Numbered from the stretch's first letter, positions 25,648 to 33,601 are shown. The stretch is DNA of 64,000 nucleotides from an uncultured Opitutia bacterium (GCA_903855985.1 CAIOAO010000011.1:16057-80056), one strand, 5' to 3'. Numbers and translations: made by a program. The notes: generated from the sequence alone by a model not told the origin.

Positions 25648-26253
25648 TCAGGCCACTTGCCGGCGGATCACACCCACCACAACGCCCTGGGACTCGAGTT
25701 GCGACGGGAAGATGTCGGCGTAGCGCGGATTGGCGGCACGGAGCAGGACCCGGCCCTTCTCCTTCAGGAAAGTTTTCAGGGTCGTGGTGGTCTCATCCAC
25801 GAGGGCGGCAATGATGTCGCCCGGTTTCGGCTCCCGGCGGACGAGTGCGATCAGGTCGCCGTCGAGGATGTGCGCTCCGGTCATGGAGTCTCCCGTGACG
25901 CGGAGAAACCAGAAATAATCCTTCCGGGCGGAGCGCACGCCGAAGAGTGCGGGGTCGATGGTGATCGTCTCCTCCGGTGTCTGCTCCTGCATGGCCGGAA
26001 AGCCGGCGGGGATGGAACCGAAGACGGGGGCGGAGAAGAGATGGCCCTGGACCTGCACGGCCTTGAAGCCCCATTTGCCGTCCGCGAGCTTGTCCAGCTG
26101 GCTCTTGCGGGCGAGTGACTGGAGATGCTTGAGGGCGGTCGGCTGGCTGCACTCGAACGTGCGGGCAATCTCCCGCGTGGAAGGGGGGACCCCGTGTTGG
26201 CGTTGGTAGCCGTTGACGAAATCCAGGACGGCTTCTTGTCGTTCGGTGAGCAT
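25648..26253 (-). CDS. lexA: LexA repressor
   Basis: SOS-response repressor that self-cleaves when bound to RecA filaments. The N-terminal winged helix-turn-helix spans about 1-65 with helix-turn-helix near STREIARTFECSQPTALKHL (25-44); the S24 peptidase domain follows. The cleavage bond is A83-G84 (SIPAGFPA), the nucleophile S123 (GDSMTGAHI) and the general base K160 (TTTLKTF). The recognition-helix residues (CSQPTALKHL) differ from the E. coli SPNAAEEHL, so a different operator is expected. The stop is 83 bases before the uvrA start, suggesting a lexA-uvrA transcription unit. Confidence 0.97.
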   Translation of the reverse strand: MLTERQEAVLDFVNGYQRQHGVPPSTREIARTFECSQPTALKHLQSLARKSQLDKLADGKWGFKAVQVQGHLFSAPVFGSIPAGFPAMQEQTPEETITIDPALFGVRSARKDYFWFLRVTGDSMTGAHILDGDLIALVRREPKPGDIIAALVDETTTTLKTFLKEKGRVLLRAANPRYADIFPSQLESQGVVVGVIRRQVA

Positions 26254-26256
26254 AGG

Positions 26257-26285
26257 GTATCAGGTGATAGCCTATCAGCTGATAG
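26257..26285. promoter_or_regulatory. Two adjacent palindromes just before lexA, candidate LexA operators
   Basis: CTATCAGCTGATAG (26272-26285) is a perfect 14-base palindrome, and GTATCAGGTGATAG (26257-26270) is the same site with the inner and outer pair changed. Their centres are 15 bases apart, roughly one and a half helical turns, and the nearer site ends 3 bases from the lexA ATG. The position over the probable promoter/start of an autoregulated repressor makes an operator role likely, but this is inference. Confidence 0.6.
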
Positions 26286-26329
26286 CAGCGGGCGGCCGGT
26301 TCAAGCCCAAATCCGCGGCCGCGTTGCGG

Positions 26330-27094
26330 CTATTGGGCGAGCGTCAGCTTGGCGCCGGCGGCGGAGATGGCGCGCGTGACGGCGGGGCTGGGACGGGTGT
26401 CGGTCACGATGGTGAAGCGCGACTCAAACGGCGTGGTCAGACTGAGGGCCTTGCGGCCGAACTTGGAGTTATCGAGGGCGAAGATGCTGCGGGTGGCGGC
26501 GCCGATCATCTTGCGCTGGGCGGCGACGATGAGGGCGTTGTGGTTCCAGACGCCGTTCTCGGTGATGCCGGCGCCGCCGAGGATGGCGAGGTCGGCATGG
26601 ACCTGGTTGAAAAAGTCCTCGCACATCGGGCCGAGCACGACACCGAGCCGGCTGTAGATGCTGCCGCCGGTGACAATGGTTTCCACGCTACCGACCTCGC
26701 TGAAGAGGCTGGCGACAGGGAGGGAGTTGGTGATGACCTGCAGGCGCTTCTCGGCGAGAAGCCGGGCGACGGCGTAGGTGGTGCTGCCGCCGTCGAGGAT
26801 CACGGTCATGCCCGGCTGCACCTGGGCGGCGACGAGGCTGGCGATGGCGAATTTTTCGTCGGGGTGGCGCTGGTTGCGGGCGATGAAGTCGTATTCCTGC
26901 GCCACAACATCGGTCTCGATCAGCGAGGCGCCGCCGTGGTGGCGGCGCACGACGCCGCGCTCCTCGAGGTGGTCGAGGGCGCGCCGCACGGTGGAGAGCG
27001 AGCCGCCGAACTTCGCCGCGAGCGTGTGCAGGTCGGCGTATTGGTGGGCGCGGATGAACCGCTCGATGGAATCAGTGCGCTGCTTGCTGGTCAT
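26330..27094 (-). CDS. DeoR-family transcriptional regulator
   Basis: A 254-residue repressor with an N-terminal winged helix (about 5-58; LHTLAAKFGGSLSTVRRALDHLEERG) and a C-terminal sugar-phosphate sensor domain of the isomerase fold, with DGGSTTYAVARLL (about 99-111) and a central ILGGAGITENG. Such regulators usually control sugar catabolic genes and respond to phosphorylated sugars. Its ATG overlaps the stop of the upstream glycosyltransferase gene (ATGA), so both are co-translated. No sugar catabolic genes are adjacent, and the target is unknown. Confidence 0.92.
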   Translation of the reverse strand: MTSKQRTDSIERFIRAHQYADLHTLAAKFGGSLSTVRRALDHLEERGVVRRHHGGASLIETDVVAQEYDFIARNQRHPDEKFAIASLVAAQVQPGMTVILDGGSTTYAVARLLAEKRLQVITNSLPVASLFSEVGSVETIVTGGSIYSRLGVVLGPMCEDFFNQVHADLAILGGAGITENGVWNHNALIVAAQRKMIGAATRSIFALDNSKFGRKALSLTTPFESRFTIVTDTRPSPAVTRAISAAGAKLTLAQ

Positions 27095-28185
27095 GACCGG
27101 GGGGAATTCTGCACAAGCCGGGTGAAAAGGTCGAGATACGCCCGCGGCTGGGTCACGGGATCAAACCGGGCGGTGGCGGAGGCCCGGGCCTGGGTCCCGC
27201 AGCTGTGGCGGAAGGCCGCGTCGGCCAGGAGCGGCTGCAGCCGGGCGAGAAACCCGGTACGGTCGCCCTGGGGCACCACCCAGCCGGTCTGGCCGGGGAG
27301 GAAACACTCGCCGATGCCCTGGGCTTCGTACACGACGGCCGGCAGGCCGTGGGCCTGGGCCTCGATGAGGAAGTTCGAGAGCGACTCGCTGCGGGAGGCG
27401 TGGACGGCGAGATCGGCGGCGCGGTAGAGCGCCGAAGGATCGGGTTGAAAGCCGAGGAGCTTGACCCGCGCGCCGAGTCCGCGGTCGGTCACGAGTCGCT
27501 GGCAGTCGGCGAGGGCGGGGCCGGTGCCGGCGAGCCACAACTGCCAGTCGGTGCCGGCCGGGAGGGTGGCAGCCAGCTCGATGAGCTCCCGCTGGTTCTT
27601 TTCCGGCCGAAACATCGCGACACAGATCAGGACCGCGGTGCCGGGACCCGCGCCGTATTGGTTACGGAGAACGGTGTTGCGGGTGAGGGAGGAAGCGGGC
27701 GGAAAGACGAGCGAGTTGTAGATGACGGAGATCTTGGCCTCGGGCAGGGCATGCTGGGCGACGAGGTTTGATTTCGCCTCCTGGCTGTTGGCGACGATGT
27801 GCCGGACGGTGCGCAGGGAGCGCCGGAAAAGTCCGGGCAGGGGTTTGCCGGTGCGCATGGTGGCGAGCACCACGGCGGCGGGAAATTTTTCCTGGAGGCC
27901 ACCGGCGTAGCAATTCGCCATCCGGCCCATGCAGAGGATGACGTCGGGCGCGATTGCCGCCGCCGCGCGGGTCAGGCCAGGAGCAAACCAGTCGAGCCGC
28001 GTGTCGAACGGCTGCAGCACCCGGCGCGTGACGGCCGGGCTGACGGTGGCGGCCAGGGCGCCGCCCGGGCGGAAGGTGAGCAGGGTGGTGTCATGCCCGG
28101 CGGCGGCGAAGGCGCCGGCCAGCAGGATGGACTGCCGCTCCGTGCCGCCGCTGCGCAGGAAGTCCTGAACGACAAGGATTTTCAT
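27091..28185 (-). CDS. Glycosyltransferase family 4 (GT-B fold)
   Basis: The 364-residue protein begins MKILVVQDFLRSGGTERQ, the typical acceptor-side loop of GT4 enzymes, and has a donor domain with ICVAMFRPEKNQ and the E-x7-E motif ESLSNFLIE. It should transfer a sugar from a nucleotide donor to a surface glycan or lipid. No glycan cluster surrounds it; instead it overlaps a DeoR regulator gene by 4 bases. Donor and acceptor cannot be inferred. Confidence 0.9.
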   Translation of the reverse strand: MKILVVQDFLRSGGTERQSILLAGAFAAAGHDTTLLTFRPGGALAATVSPAVTRRVLQPFDTRLDWFAPGLTRAAAAIAPDVILCMGRMANCYAGGLQEKFPAAVVLATMRTGKPLPGLFRRSLRTVRHIVANSQEAKSNLVAQHALPEAKISVIYNSLVFPPASSLTRNTVLRNQYGAGPGTAVLICVAMFRPEKNQRELIELAATLPAGTDWQLWLAGTGPALADCQRLVTDRGLGARVKLLGFQPDPSALYRAADLAVHASRSESLSNFLIEAQAHGLPAVVYEAQGIGECFLPGQTGWVVPQGDRTGFLARLQPLLADAAFRHSCGTQARASATARFDPVTQPRAYLDLFTRLVQNSPRS

Positions 28186-28232
28186 TGCTCGGCGCGGCGG
28201 CGGGACGAAAATCGAAAAGTCACCGTACGCAT

Positions 28233-28622
28233 ATGAAACAATTGCTCGTCCGCTGGTTGGTGCTGGCCCTGGGAGTGCTCCTGGCCACGAAGCTCGTGAG
28301 CGGGATTTCCTGCTCGGACGGCACCACGCTGATCGTGGTCGTGCTGCTGCTGAGTTTCTTCAATGCGATCCTCAAGCCGGTGCTGCTGCTGTTTACGCTG
28401 CCGTTCATTTTGCTGACCATGGGGCTGGGGATCATCCTGATCAATGCCTTGTTGTTCTTCTGGGCGGGAAATCTGGTCGCGGGCTTTTATGTCGCGAGCT
28501 TCTGGTCCGCCATCGGCGGGGCCGTGGTGGTCAGCATCACGAATCTCGTCATCAGTGTGATCACGCGCGGGCCGCCCAAGCCGCCGAAGGCGCCGACGCG
28601 GGGCGACGTGATCGACATTTGA
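28233..28622 (+). CDS. Phage-holin-superfamily IV / YvlD-like membrane protein
   Basis: A 129-residue protein with four hydrophobic helices (about 5-22, 28-45, 50-70 and 85-107), matching the four-helix mycobacteriophage-holin-like family found as ordinary chromosomal genes in many bacteria. Despite the name there is no phage context here. A short cytoplasmic Pro/Lys tail (PPKPPKAPTRGD) follows. ATG at 28233 begins MKQLLVRWLVLALGV. The function of chromosomal members is unknown. Confidence 0.85.
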   Translation: MKQLLVRWLVLALGVLLATKLVSGISCSDGTTLIVVVLLLSFFNAILKPVLLLFTLPFILLTMGLGIILINALLFFWAGNLVAGFYVASFWSAIGGAVVVSITNLVISVITRGPPKPPKAPTRGDVIDI

Positions 28623-28710
28623 TTCCTGCTCGGCGCCGCCTGCGGGTGGGCGAGGGCGGCCCGGTCGAGTTTCCATTTGACGGGTTTTGGCAGCGTGGCG
28701 ACGTTGGGAG

Positions 28711-30108
28711 ATGGCTGAATCCATTGAATATGACCTGGTCGTCGTTGGCGGTGGTCCTGCGGGTTACGCGGGCGCAATTCGCGCCGGGCAACTCGGCAAA
28801 AAAGTGGCGTGCGTCGAGATGGAGCGCGCCGGCGGCACCTGCCTCAACTGGGGCTGCATCCCGACCAAGGCGCTCCTGAAGAGCGCGGAGCTTTACCAGA
28901 AGATCAAGAAGTCCGAAGCCTTTGGGATCTCGGTCAAGGACGTGTCCTTTGACTTCGCGAAGGTCATGGAGCGCTCGCGCGGCGTCGCCGGCCAGATGGC
29001 CAAGGGCGTCGAGTTCCTGTTCAAGAAGAACAAGGTCGATTACTTCGTGGGCAAGGCCCAGATCACCGTGCCGGGCATGGTCGAAATCACCGAGGGCGAG
29101 CACAAGGGGAAGTTTCTCCGCACGAAAAACATCCTCCTCGCGACCGGCTGCAAGATGCGCCGCATCCCCGATCTCGCCGTGGACGGCGAACGCGTGATGA
29201 CCTCGCGCGAGGCCCTGGCCGGCAAGGTGCTCCCGAAGTCCATCGTGATCGTCGGCGCCGGCGCCATCGGCGTGGAGTTCGCGTATTTCTACAACGCCTT
29301 CGGCACGAAGGTGACGCTGGTGGAGATGCTGCCGCAGATCCTGCCGGTGGAGGACGAGGAAGTCGCCAAGCTGCTGCACCGCTCGTTCGAGAAGCAGGGC
29401 ATCACCGTGCATGTGGCCACGAAGTGTGAGAATTTCCGCGTCGGGAAAGGCTCCGTGAAGCTCACCCTCGTGAAGGACGGCAAGAGCGAGGAGATCGAGG
29501 CGGAGACGGTGCTGTCCGCCATCGGCGTGGTGCCGAACCTTGACGGCGTGCTGTCGCCGAAGGTGAAGCTCGAGCTCGACCGCAACTACGTGAAGGTCGG
29601 CGACGATTACCAGACCAGCGTGAAGGGCATCTACGGCGCCGGGGACATCATCGGGCCGCCGTGGCTGGCGCACGTGGCGACCTATGAGGCCGTGAATGCG
29701 GTCCAGGGCATGTTCGGCCACAGCAAGCCGCACCGCGTGAAGAATTTTCCCGGCTGCACGTATTGCGCCCCCCAGGTGGCGAGCACGGGCCTGACCGAGA
29801 AGGCCGCGAAGGAAAAGGGCCTGAACTACAAGGTCGGCAAGTTCCCGTTCACCGCTTCCGGCAAGGCCGTGGCGTCGGCGGAGTCAGAGGGCTTCGTGAA
29901 GGTCCTGAGCGACGCCAAGACGGGCGAGATCCTCGGCGCGCACATCATTGGCGCCGACGCGACCGAGCTGATCGCGGAGTACGGCCTGGTCATCCAGATG
30001 GAAGGCACGGTCGAGGACATCCACCACACGATCCACGCGCACCCGACGCTCAGCGAAGCCGTGATGGAGTCGGCGGCGGCGACGATGGGTGAGGCGATAC
30101 ATATCTGA
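28711..30108 (+). CDS. lpdA: Dihydrolipoyl dehydrogenase (E3)
   Basis: The flavoprotein reoxidises dihydrolipoamide in 2-oxoacid dehydrogenase and glycine cleavage complexes. FAD motif GGGPAGYAGAIRAGQLG (13-29), redox disulfide C44-C49 (GGTCLNWGCIPTK), NAD motif IVGAGAIGVEFAYFYNAFG, and the C-terminal HAHPTLSEAV His-Glu pair are intact. 465 residues is standard. No E1/E2 genes are adjacent, so it probably serves several complexes. ATG 28711 gives the conserved start MAESIEYDLVVVGGG. Confidence 0.96.
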   Translation: MAESIEYDLVVVGGGPAGYAGAIRAGQLGKKVACVEMERAGGTCLNWGCIPTKALLKSAELYQKIKKSEAFGISVKDVSFDFAKVMERSRGVAGQMAKGVEFLFKKNKVDYFVGKAQITVPGMVEITEGEHKGKFLRTKNILLATGCKMRRIPDLAVDGERVMTSREALAGKVLPKSIVIVGAGAIGVEFAYFYNAFGTKVTLVEMLPQILPVEDEEVAKLLHRSFEKQGITVHVATKCENFRVGKGSVKLTLVKDGKSEEIEAETVLSAIGVVPNLDGVLSPKVKLELDRNYVKVGDDYQTSVKGIYGAGDIIGPPWLAHVATYEAVNAVQGMFGHSKPHRVKNFPGCTYCAPQVASTGLTEKAAKEKGLNYKVGKFPFTASGKAVASAESEGFVKVLSDAKTGEILGAHIIGADATELIAEYGLVIQMEGTVEDIHHTIHAHPTLSEAVMESAAATMGEAIHI

Positions 30109-30117
30109 GGACAAAGC

Positions 30118-30378
30118 GTGCAAGCGCTGGCCCAGGCATTCCTCATTGGGTGTGGGATGCTGGGCCTGTTACTCACTACGCCCATGGCGATCTACACTTG
30201 GATCGCACATCGCTCATTTGGGGGCGATATCTTGAAAAACGAGCGCCAATGGCTCTGGGCGCCCTTGGCATTTCTGGTTGCCCTTGCCGTTGGATTAATT
30301 TGGCGACGAGTCACCAAGCGTCGCGAGCTGCCACGTCCGGCTTGGAAATTGACCGAAGACGGCACAACCGGTATCTGA
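30118..30378 (+). CDS. Small two-helix membrane protein, unknown function
   Basis: An 86-residue frame with GTG start, 9 bases after the lpdA stop. It has two hydrophobic segments (about 8-30 and 46-62, the latter WAPLAFLVALAVGLIW) and a basic C-terminal tail. Base composition is visibly less G/C-rich than its neighbours and codon choice is looser, which could mean recent acquisition or a weakly conserved gene. I do not recognise a family. Confidence 0.5.
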   Translation: MQALAQAFLIGCGMLGLLLTTPMAIYTWIAHRSFGGDILKNERQWLWAPLAFLVALAVGLIWRRVTKRRELPRPAWKLTEDGTTGI

Positions 30379-30455
30379 ACTGGCTCGCCAAGTCGCAGCT
30401 GCCTTGAGGGTGGGCTGGCCCGCCTTCGCCCGCTGGACGCGGGCTACGGCGTGGC

Positions 30456-30488
30456 AGTCTTCCGGCCACTGCCGTGGCAGCGAAGACT
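30456..30488. terminator. Hairpin adjoining the 3' end of tRNA-Arg
   Basis: Outer arms AGTCTTC / GAAGACT and inner arms GCCAC / GTGGC (loop TGCC) build one interrupted stem ending at the tRNA CCA end. It may stop transcription of the minus-strand tRNA, though no T-run follows. The sequence on its left (30420-30455) is a G/C-rich Pro/Gly-type repeat common between genes of high-GC genomes. Confidence 0.45.
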
Positions 30489-30562
30489 GGTGCGAGCGCT
30501 GGGAATCGAACCCAGATCTATGGCTTCGGAGGCCACTACACTATCCATTGTGCTACGCTCGC
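30488..30562 (-). tRNA. tRNA-Arg, anticodon CCG, CCA encoded
   Basis: On the minus strand the 7-bp acceptor stem GCGAGCG / CGCTCGC, a D arm with the GG of its loop, an anticodon stem GTGGC / GCCAT with loop CTCCGAA (anticodon CCG, reading CGG), and a T arm CTGGG-TTCGATT-CCCAG are all complete. CCA is genomically encoded at 30488-30490. Confidence 0.95.
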
Positions 30563-30631
30563 AGGAAAGAAACGCCCGCAAAATCCCCGTCGCGGCGGGG
30601 CCTGTCGAGCGCAAAGACGGCCGGGGCCGGC

Positions 30632-31258
30632 TTACTCCGCCGCCTCCCGGGTGAACCGGTGGACGAAGAAATAGTAGATCACGCCCAGCACGGCCAGCGC
30701 GCCGACGGCCCAGATCGTGATGCGGTGCAGCTCGCCGTTCATCAGCGCGGCATCCTTGCCGGCCTGGATGCCGACCCAGCAGAGGACGGTGCACCAGACA
30801 GCGGAACCGAGGATCGTGAAGACGGAGAACTTGAAGTAGTTCATCCGCACGATGCCGGCGGGAATGCCGATGAGGTGACGCACGACCGGGAGCAGGCGCG
30901 AGGCGAAGATGCCGAAGCTGCCGAAGCGGGCGGCCCAGCGCTCGGCCTGTTCCACCTTGGCCGGGGGGACAAAGAAGAATTTGCCATAGCGCAGCACGAG
31001 CGGGCGGCCGGCCCAGCGGGAGAGCCAGTACATGACGGTCGCGCCGATCCAAGAGCCGATTGTGCCGGCGATGACGATGCCGAGGAACGTCATGTTGCCC
31101 GACTTCTGCGCGGCGATGATGGCGGGCGGGATGATCAGCTCGCTGGGCAGCGGAATGATCGAGCTCTCGATCGCCATCAACAGCACGATCAGCGGGTAGC
31201 CGCCGGTCGCGAGGGATTGGTTGTACCAGTCGAAAAGGCCTTTGAAGAGGTCGTGCAT
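30632..31258 (-). CDS. DedA-family inner-membrane protein
   Basis: The 208-residue protein has four to five membrane segments and the DedA/SNARE-associated signature: ESSIIPLPSELIIPPA (31-46) and the FGSFGIFASRLLPVVRHLIGIPAG region with the conserved R-x-x-P-x-x-R pattern. DedA proteins are implicated in undecaprenyl-phosphate/phospholipid translocation and envelope homeostasis. It precedes tRNA-Arg on the minus strand and follows the small basic protein's terminator. Confidence 0.93.
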   Translation of the reverse strand: MHDLFKGLFDWYNQSLATGGYPLIVLLMAIESSIIPLPSELIIPPAIIAAQKSGNMTFLGIVIAGTIGSWIGATVMYWLSRWAGRPLVLRYGKFFFVPPAKVEQAERWAARFGSFGIFASRLLPVVRHLIGIPAGIVRMNYFKFSVFTILGSAVWCTVLCWVGIQAGKDAALMNGELHRITIWAVGALAVLGVIYYFFVHRFTREAAE

Positions 31259-31263
31259 GGGGC

Positions 31264-31296
31264 AAAAAAAAGGCAGGCAACCGAGGGCTGCCTGCC
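31264..31296 (-). terminator. Intrinsic terminator after the small basic protein gene
   Basis: On the minus strand GGCAGGCA, a 9-base loop and TGCCTGCC form an 8-bp stem followed by T8. It separates the small basic protein from dedA. Confidence 0.9.
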
Positions 31297-31315
31297 GGAA
31301 AAAGAGCGGGGTGGC

Positions 31316-31471
31316 TTAGACGTCGGGCTTGGTCTTGCGGAGGCCCTGGACGCGATCGCCGGCCTTCCATTGACCGCGCTTCTTGAGCAGGTCGACGCGC
31401 TCGAACCGCTTGAGCACGTTGCGTTTAATGACGAGACCGGAGACACCTTGGAGGGATTTGTGCTGGGACAT
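31316..31471 (-). CDS. Chlamydiae/Verrucomicrobia small basic protein (51 residues)
   Basis: A 51-residue, Lys/Arg-rich frame beginning MSQHKSLQGVSGLVIKRNVL and ending LRKTKPDV. I recognise it as the small basic protein family restricted to Chlamydiae and Verrucomicrobia, thought to associate with ribosomes. The middle carries KRFERVDLLKKRGQWKAG, a likely RNA-contacting patch. It has its own strong terminator and lies 27 bases after cutA. The biochemical role is unproven; the family call is from memory of its sequence. Confidence 0.88.
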   Translation of the reverse strand: MSQHKSLQGVSGLVIKRNVLKRFERVDLLKKRGQWKAGDRVQGLRKTKPDV

Positions 31472-31498
31472 GGTAGTAAATGGATGGTTGGCGACTTG

Positions 31499-31819
31499 CT
31501 AAAGGGGTAACTTGGTAGGGTTCACCCCAGCCCATGACAAGTATTTTTCTCCCACGCGGTCGGCCCGCACGACGATCCACTCGGGCGTGTCGTATGGATG
31601 ATGGTCCAGGACATGGGTTTCCAGGGCTGAAAGCTTGTCAGGCAGGCACTTAAGGCAGAGGCGGAACTCCTCGCTGCGCTCCGGACGGCCCTGCCAGGTG
31701 TAAAACGAGACAATCGGCCCCTCGACCTGCACGCACACAGCCAGGCCGAGGGACACGACCTCGGCGGCGAGTTTTTCGGCGTCGGCGCGCGTGGCCAAGG
31801 TTGTCCAAGCGATGAACAT
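31499..31819 (-). CDS. cutA: CutA-family divalent-ion tolerance protein
   Basis: A 106-residue homotrimer-type protein with the CutA pattern: TTLATRADAEKLAAEVVSLG, the conserved Cys in AVCVQVEGP, FYTWQGRPERSEEFRLCLK, and HHPYDTPEWIV. CutA proteins are linked to copper tolerance in E. coli but their function is unsettled. ATG at 31819 gives the conserved start MFIAWTTLA; it is divergent from rpoZ with about 110 bases between them. Confidence 0.95.
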   Translation of the reverse strand: MFIAWTTLATRADAEKLAAEVVSLGLAVCVQVEGPIVSFYTWQGRPERSEEFRLCLKCLPDKLSALETHVLDHHPYDTPEWIVVRADRVGEKYLSWAGVNPTKLPL

Positions 31820-31870
31820 GCGGCAGCGTTTCCGCAGGAGGGAGGGCGGGGCAAGCCGGGAAATTGACCC

Positions 31871-31898
31871 TTGACGCATCGTGGGCCCAGCCTACTTC
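31871..31898 (+). promoter_or_regulatory. Possible sigma-70-type promoter for rpoZ
   Basis: TTGACG (31871-31876) and TACTTC (31893-31898) are separated by 16 bases and lie 33 bases before the rpoZ ATG. The -10 match is moderate; this is a visual prediction only. Confidence 0.4.
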
Positions 31899-31930
31899 TA
31901 ACCGTTTCACCGCAGCCATCCGCCCAAGCC

Positions 31931-32131
31931 ATGAGAGACGATTACATCAAAGACGCGCTCAAGATCATTCCCGATCCGAACATGCTCATCAACGTGGTTT
32001 CCCGCCGCGTGAAGCAGCTCCGCCGCGGCAACCGCCCGCTGGTCGAGTCGCTCGAGAAGCTCTCGGCCGAGGACACCGCGCTGCGCGAGATCAGCGAAGG
32101 CAAGATCAGCTACGAAGTGAGCGAAGCCTGA
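31931..32131 (+). CDS. rpoZ: DNA-directed RNA polymerase omega subunit
   Basis: A 66-residue protein that helps assemble the beta' subunit. The omega core is seen as NMLINVVSRRVKQLRRGNRPL (19-39), with a C-terminal helix ALREISEGKISYEVSE. The family uses a conserved DxxxLVxxxxxRxxQL pattern that is met here in variant form, and it is short like many omega proteins. A strong terminator follows before smpB, so rpoZ is probably a single-gene transcript. Confidence 0.85.
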   Translation: MRDDYIKDALKIIPDPNMLINVVSRRVKQLRRGNRPLVESLEKLSAEDTALREISEGKISYEVSEA

Positions 32132-32157
32132 GCGGCGGACGAGATTCGACTTTTTAC

Positions 32158-32201
32158 AGGCGGCCCGTTCTGCTGTTGAGCAGACCCGGAGCCGCCTTTT
32201 T
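32158..32201 (+). terminator. Intrinsic terminator of rpoZ
   Basis: Outer stem AGGCGGC / GCCGCCT and inner stem TCTGCT / AGCAGA (loop GTTG) end in T5 at 32197-32201, 26 bases after the rpoZ stop. Confidence 0.88.
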
Positions 32202-32219
32202 CATGTCCCGGTCCCACCC

Positions 32220-32693
32220 ATGAGCGCGCAAAAGAAAGACGCCAAACGTTACACGGAGGTGCGCAACGCCAAGGCGCTGCGGGACTACTTCGTGGACGAA
32301 CGCTTCGAGGCGGGCATCGCGCTCCAGGGCACCGAGGTGAAGTCCATCCGCGCCGGCAAGGCGCAGATCAGCGACGCGTTCGGCAAGGTCGAGCGCGGTG
32401 AGGTCTGGCTGCACAACGTGCACATCGACCAGTATGCGTTCGGCAACATCAACAACCACGATGCGCGCCGGACCCGGAAGCTGCTGCTGCACGCGCACCA
32501 GATCCGGAAGATCGCCCAAGCACTCGGCACGAGCGGTCGTGCGCTCGTGCCGCTCCGCATGTATTTCAAGGATGCCCTGGTGAAGGTCGAGGTCGCGCTC
32601 TGCACCGGCAAAAAACTCTTCGACAAGCGTGAGACGCTGAAGAAGCAGGCCGTGACCCGCGACCTGGACAAGAGTCTGAAATTCCGCCGCTGA
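32220..32693 (+). CDS. smpB: SsrA-binding protein
   Basis: SmpB binds tmRNA and delivers it to stalled ribosomes for trans-translation. The OB-fold core GIALQGTEVKSIRAGKAQI-type segment, YAFGNINNHDARRTRKLLLH and the basic C-terminal tail (KKLFDKRETLKKQ, then KSLKFRR) are the family hallmarks. 157 residues is standard. Its TGA overlaps the thrB ATG by one base, so the two are translationally coupled. No tmRNA gene was found in the window. Confidence 0.98.
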   Translation: MSAQKKDAKRYTEVRNAKALRDYFVDERFEAGIALQGTEVKSIRAGKAQISDAFGKVERGEVWLHNVHIDQYAFGNINNHDARRTRKLLLHAHQIRKIAQALGTSGRALVPLRMYFKDALVKVEVALCTGKKLFDKRETLKKQAVTRDLDKSLKFRR

Positions 32694-33601
32694 TGAAACC
32701 AGGACGCGACACTGTCACCGTCCGCGTGCCCGGCAGCACGTCGAATTGCGGCGCGGGCTTCGACACGCTCGGGCTGGCGCTTGCAATTTACAACCGCGTG
32801 ACCCTCACCCGCGCCACCGGCGCCGCGCCGGTGCCCGAACGACCGGCCGACGGGCGGGCCCAGGCGATGGTGGCGGAGACCGCGGCGCTTTATTTCAAGA
32901 CGGCGAACCTGGCGCCGGCGGGCTTTCGTTATCGCATCGAAGGCGAGGTGCCGCCGGCGCGCGGGCTGGGCTCGAGCGTGACGGTGATCGCGGGCGTACT
33001 GGCGGGACTCGATGCGTTGCACGGCACCGGGTGGACCCGGCACCAACTCGTGGCGGCCGCCACGGTGCTGGAGGGTCATCCCGACAACGCGAGCGCGGGT
33101 GTACTCGGGGGTTTTACCGTGTCGCGGTGCGACCCGGCGACAGGCGCCTACCTCGATACCGTGCGGATCGACGTACCGGCCGAACTGGCCTTTGTGGTGG
33201 TTTCACCGGAAGTCGAGTTGCTCACGAAGGAGTCGCGCGCGGTGTTGCCGGCGACGCTGCCCTATTTTGACGCGGTGCGGAGCATCAACAGCGCGGCCTA
33301 TTTGACGGCGGCGTTCGCGACCGGCGACTTCGCGAAGCTGCGCCATGCCGGCGGTGATTTTATGCACGAACCCTACCGGCTGCCCGGGATCCGCGGGGCG
33401 GCTGCGGCGCTCGCGGCGGGGACGGCGGCGGGCGCGTACACCGGCTGGCTGAGCGGCAGCGGCTCGAGTGTGCTTTGCGTGAGCGCGGGCGCGGCGGCGG
33501 AAAATGTCGCGGCGGCCATGCGCGAGGCATTCACGCGCGAAGCGGTGGCCGGCGTGGCGCGGGTCCTGACCGCCGACAATACCGGCCTGCAGTTAGACTG
33601 A
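32693..33601 (+). CDS. thrB: Homoserine kinase (GHMP family)
   Basis: Phosphorylates L-homoserine in threonine synthesis. The 302 residues contain the GHMP N-terminal motif VRVPGSTSNCGAGFDTLG (10-27), the ATP-binding PPARGLGSSVTVIAG (about 86-100) and the C-terminal GWLSGSGSSVLC loop. Start overlaps smpB by one base. Its last 9 bases overlap the end of the convergent receiver gene. Other thr genes are not in the window. Confidence 0.95.
   Translation: MKPGRDTVTVRVPGSTSNCGAGFDTLGLALAIYNRVTLTRATGAAPVPERPADGRAQAMVAETAALYFKTANLAPAGFRYRIEGEVPPARGLGSSVTVIAGVLAGLDALHGTGWTRHQLVAAATVLEGHPDNASAGVLGGFTVSRCDPATGAYLDTVRIDVPAELAFVVVSPEVELLTKESRAVLPATLPYFDAVRSINSAAYLTAAFATGDFAKLRHAGGDFMHEPYRLPGIRGAAAALAAGTAAGAYTGWLSGSGSSVLCVSAGAAAENVAAAMREAFTREAVAGVARVLTADNTGLQLD

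Noticed and set aside
28204-28218. Short ACGAAAATCGAAAAG stretch upstream of the holin-like gene as another repeat copy
   Set aside because: Only about a dozen bases agree with the repeat; too short to distinguish from chance.
28233-28622. Phage holin as evidence of a prophage
   Set aside because: This four-helix family is widespread as a chromosomal gene; no phage genes are nearby.
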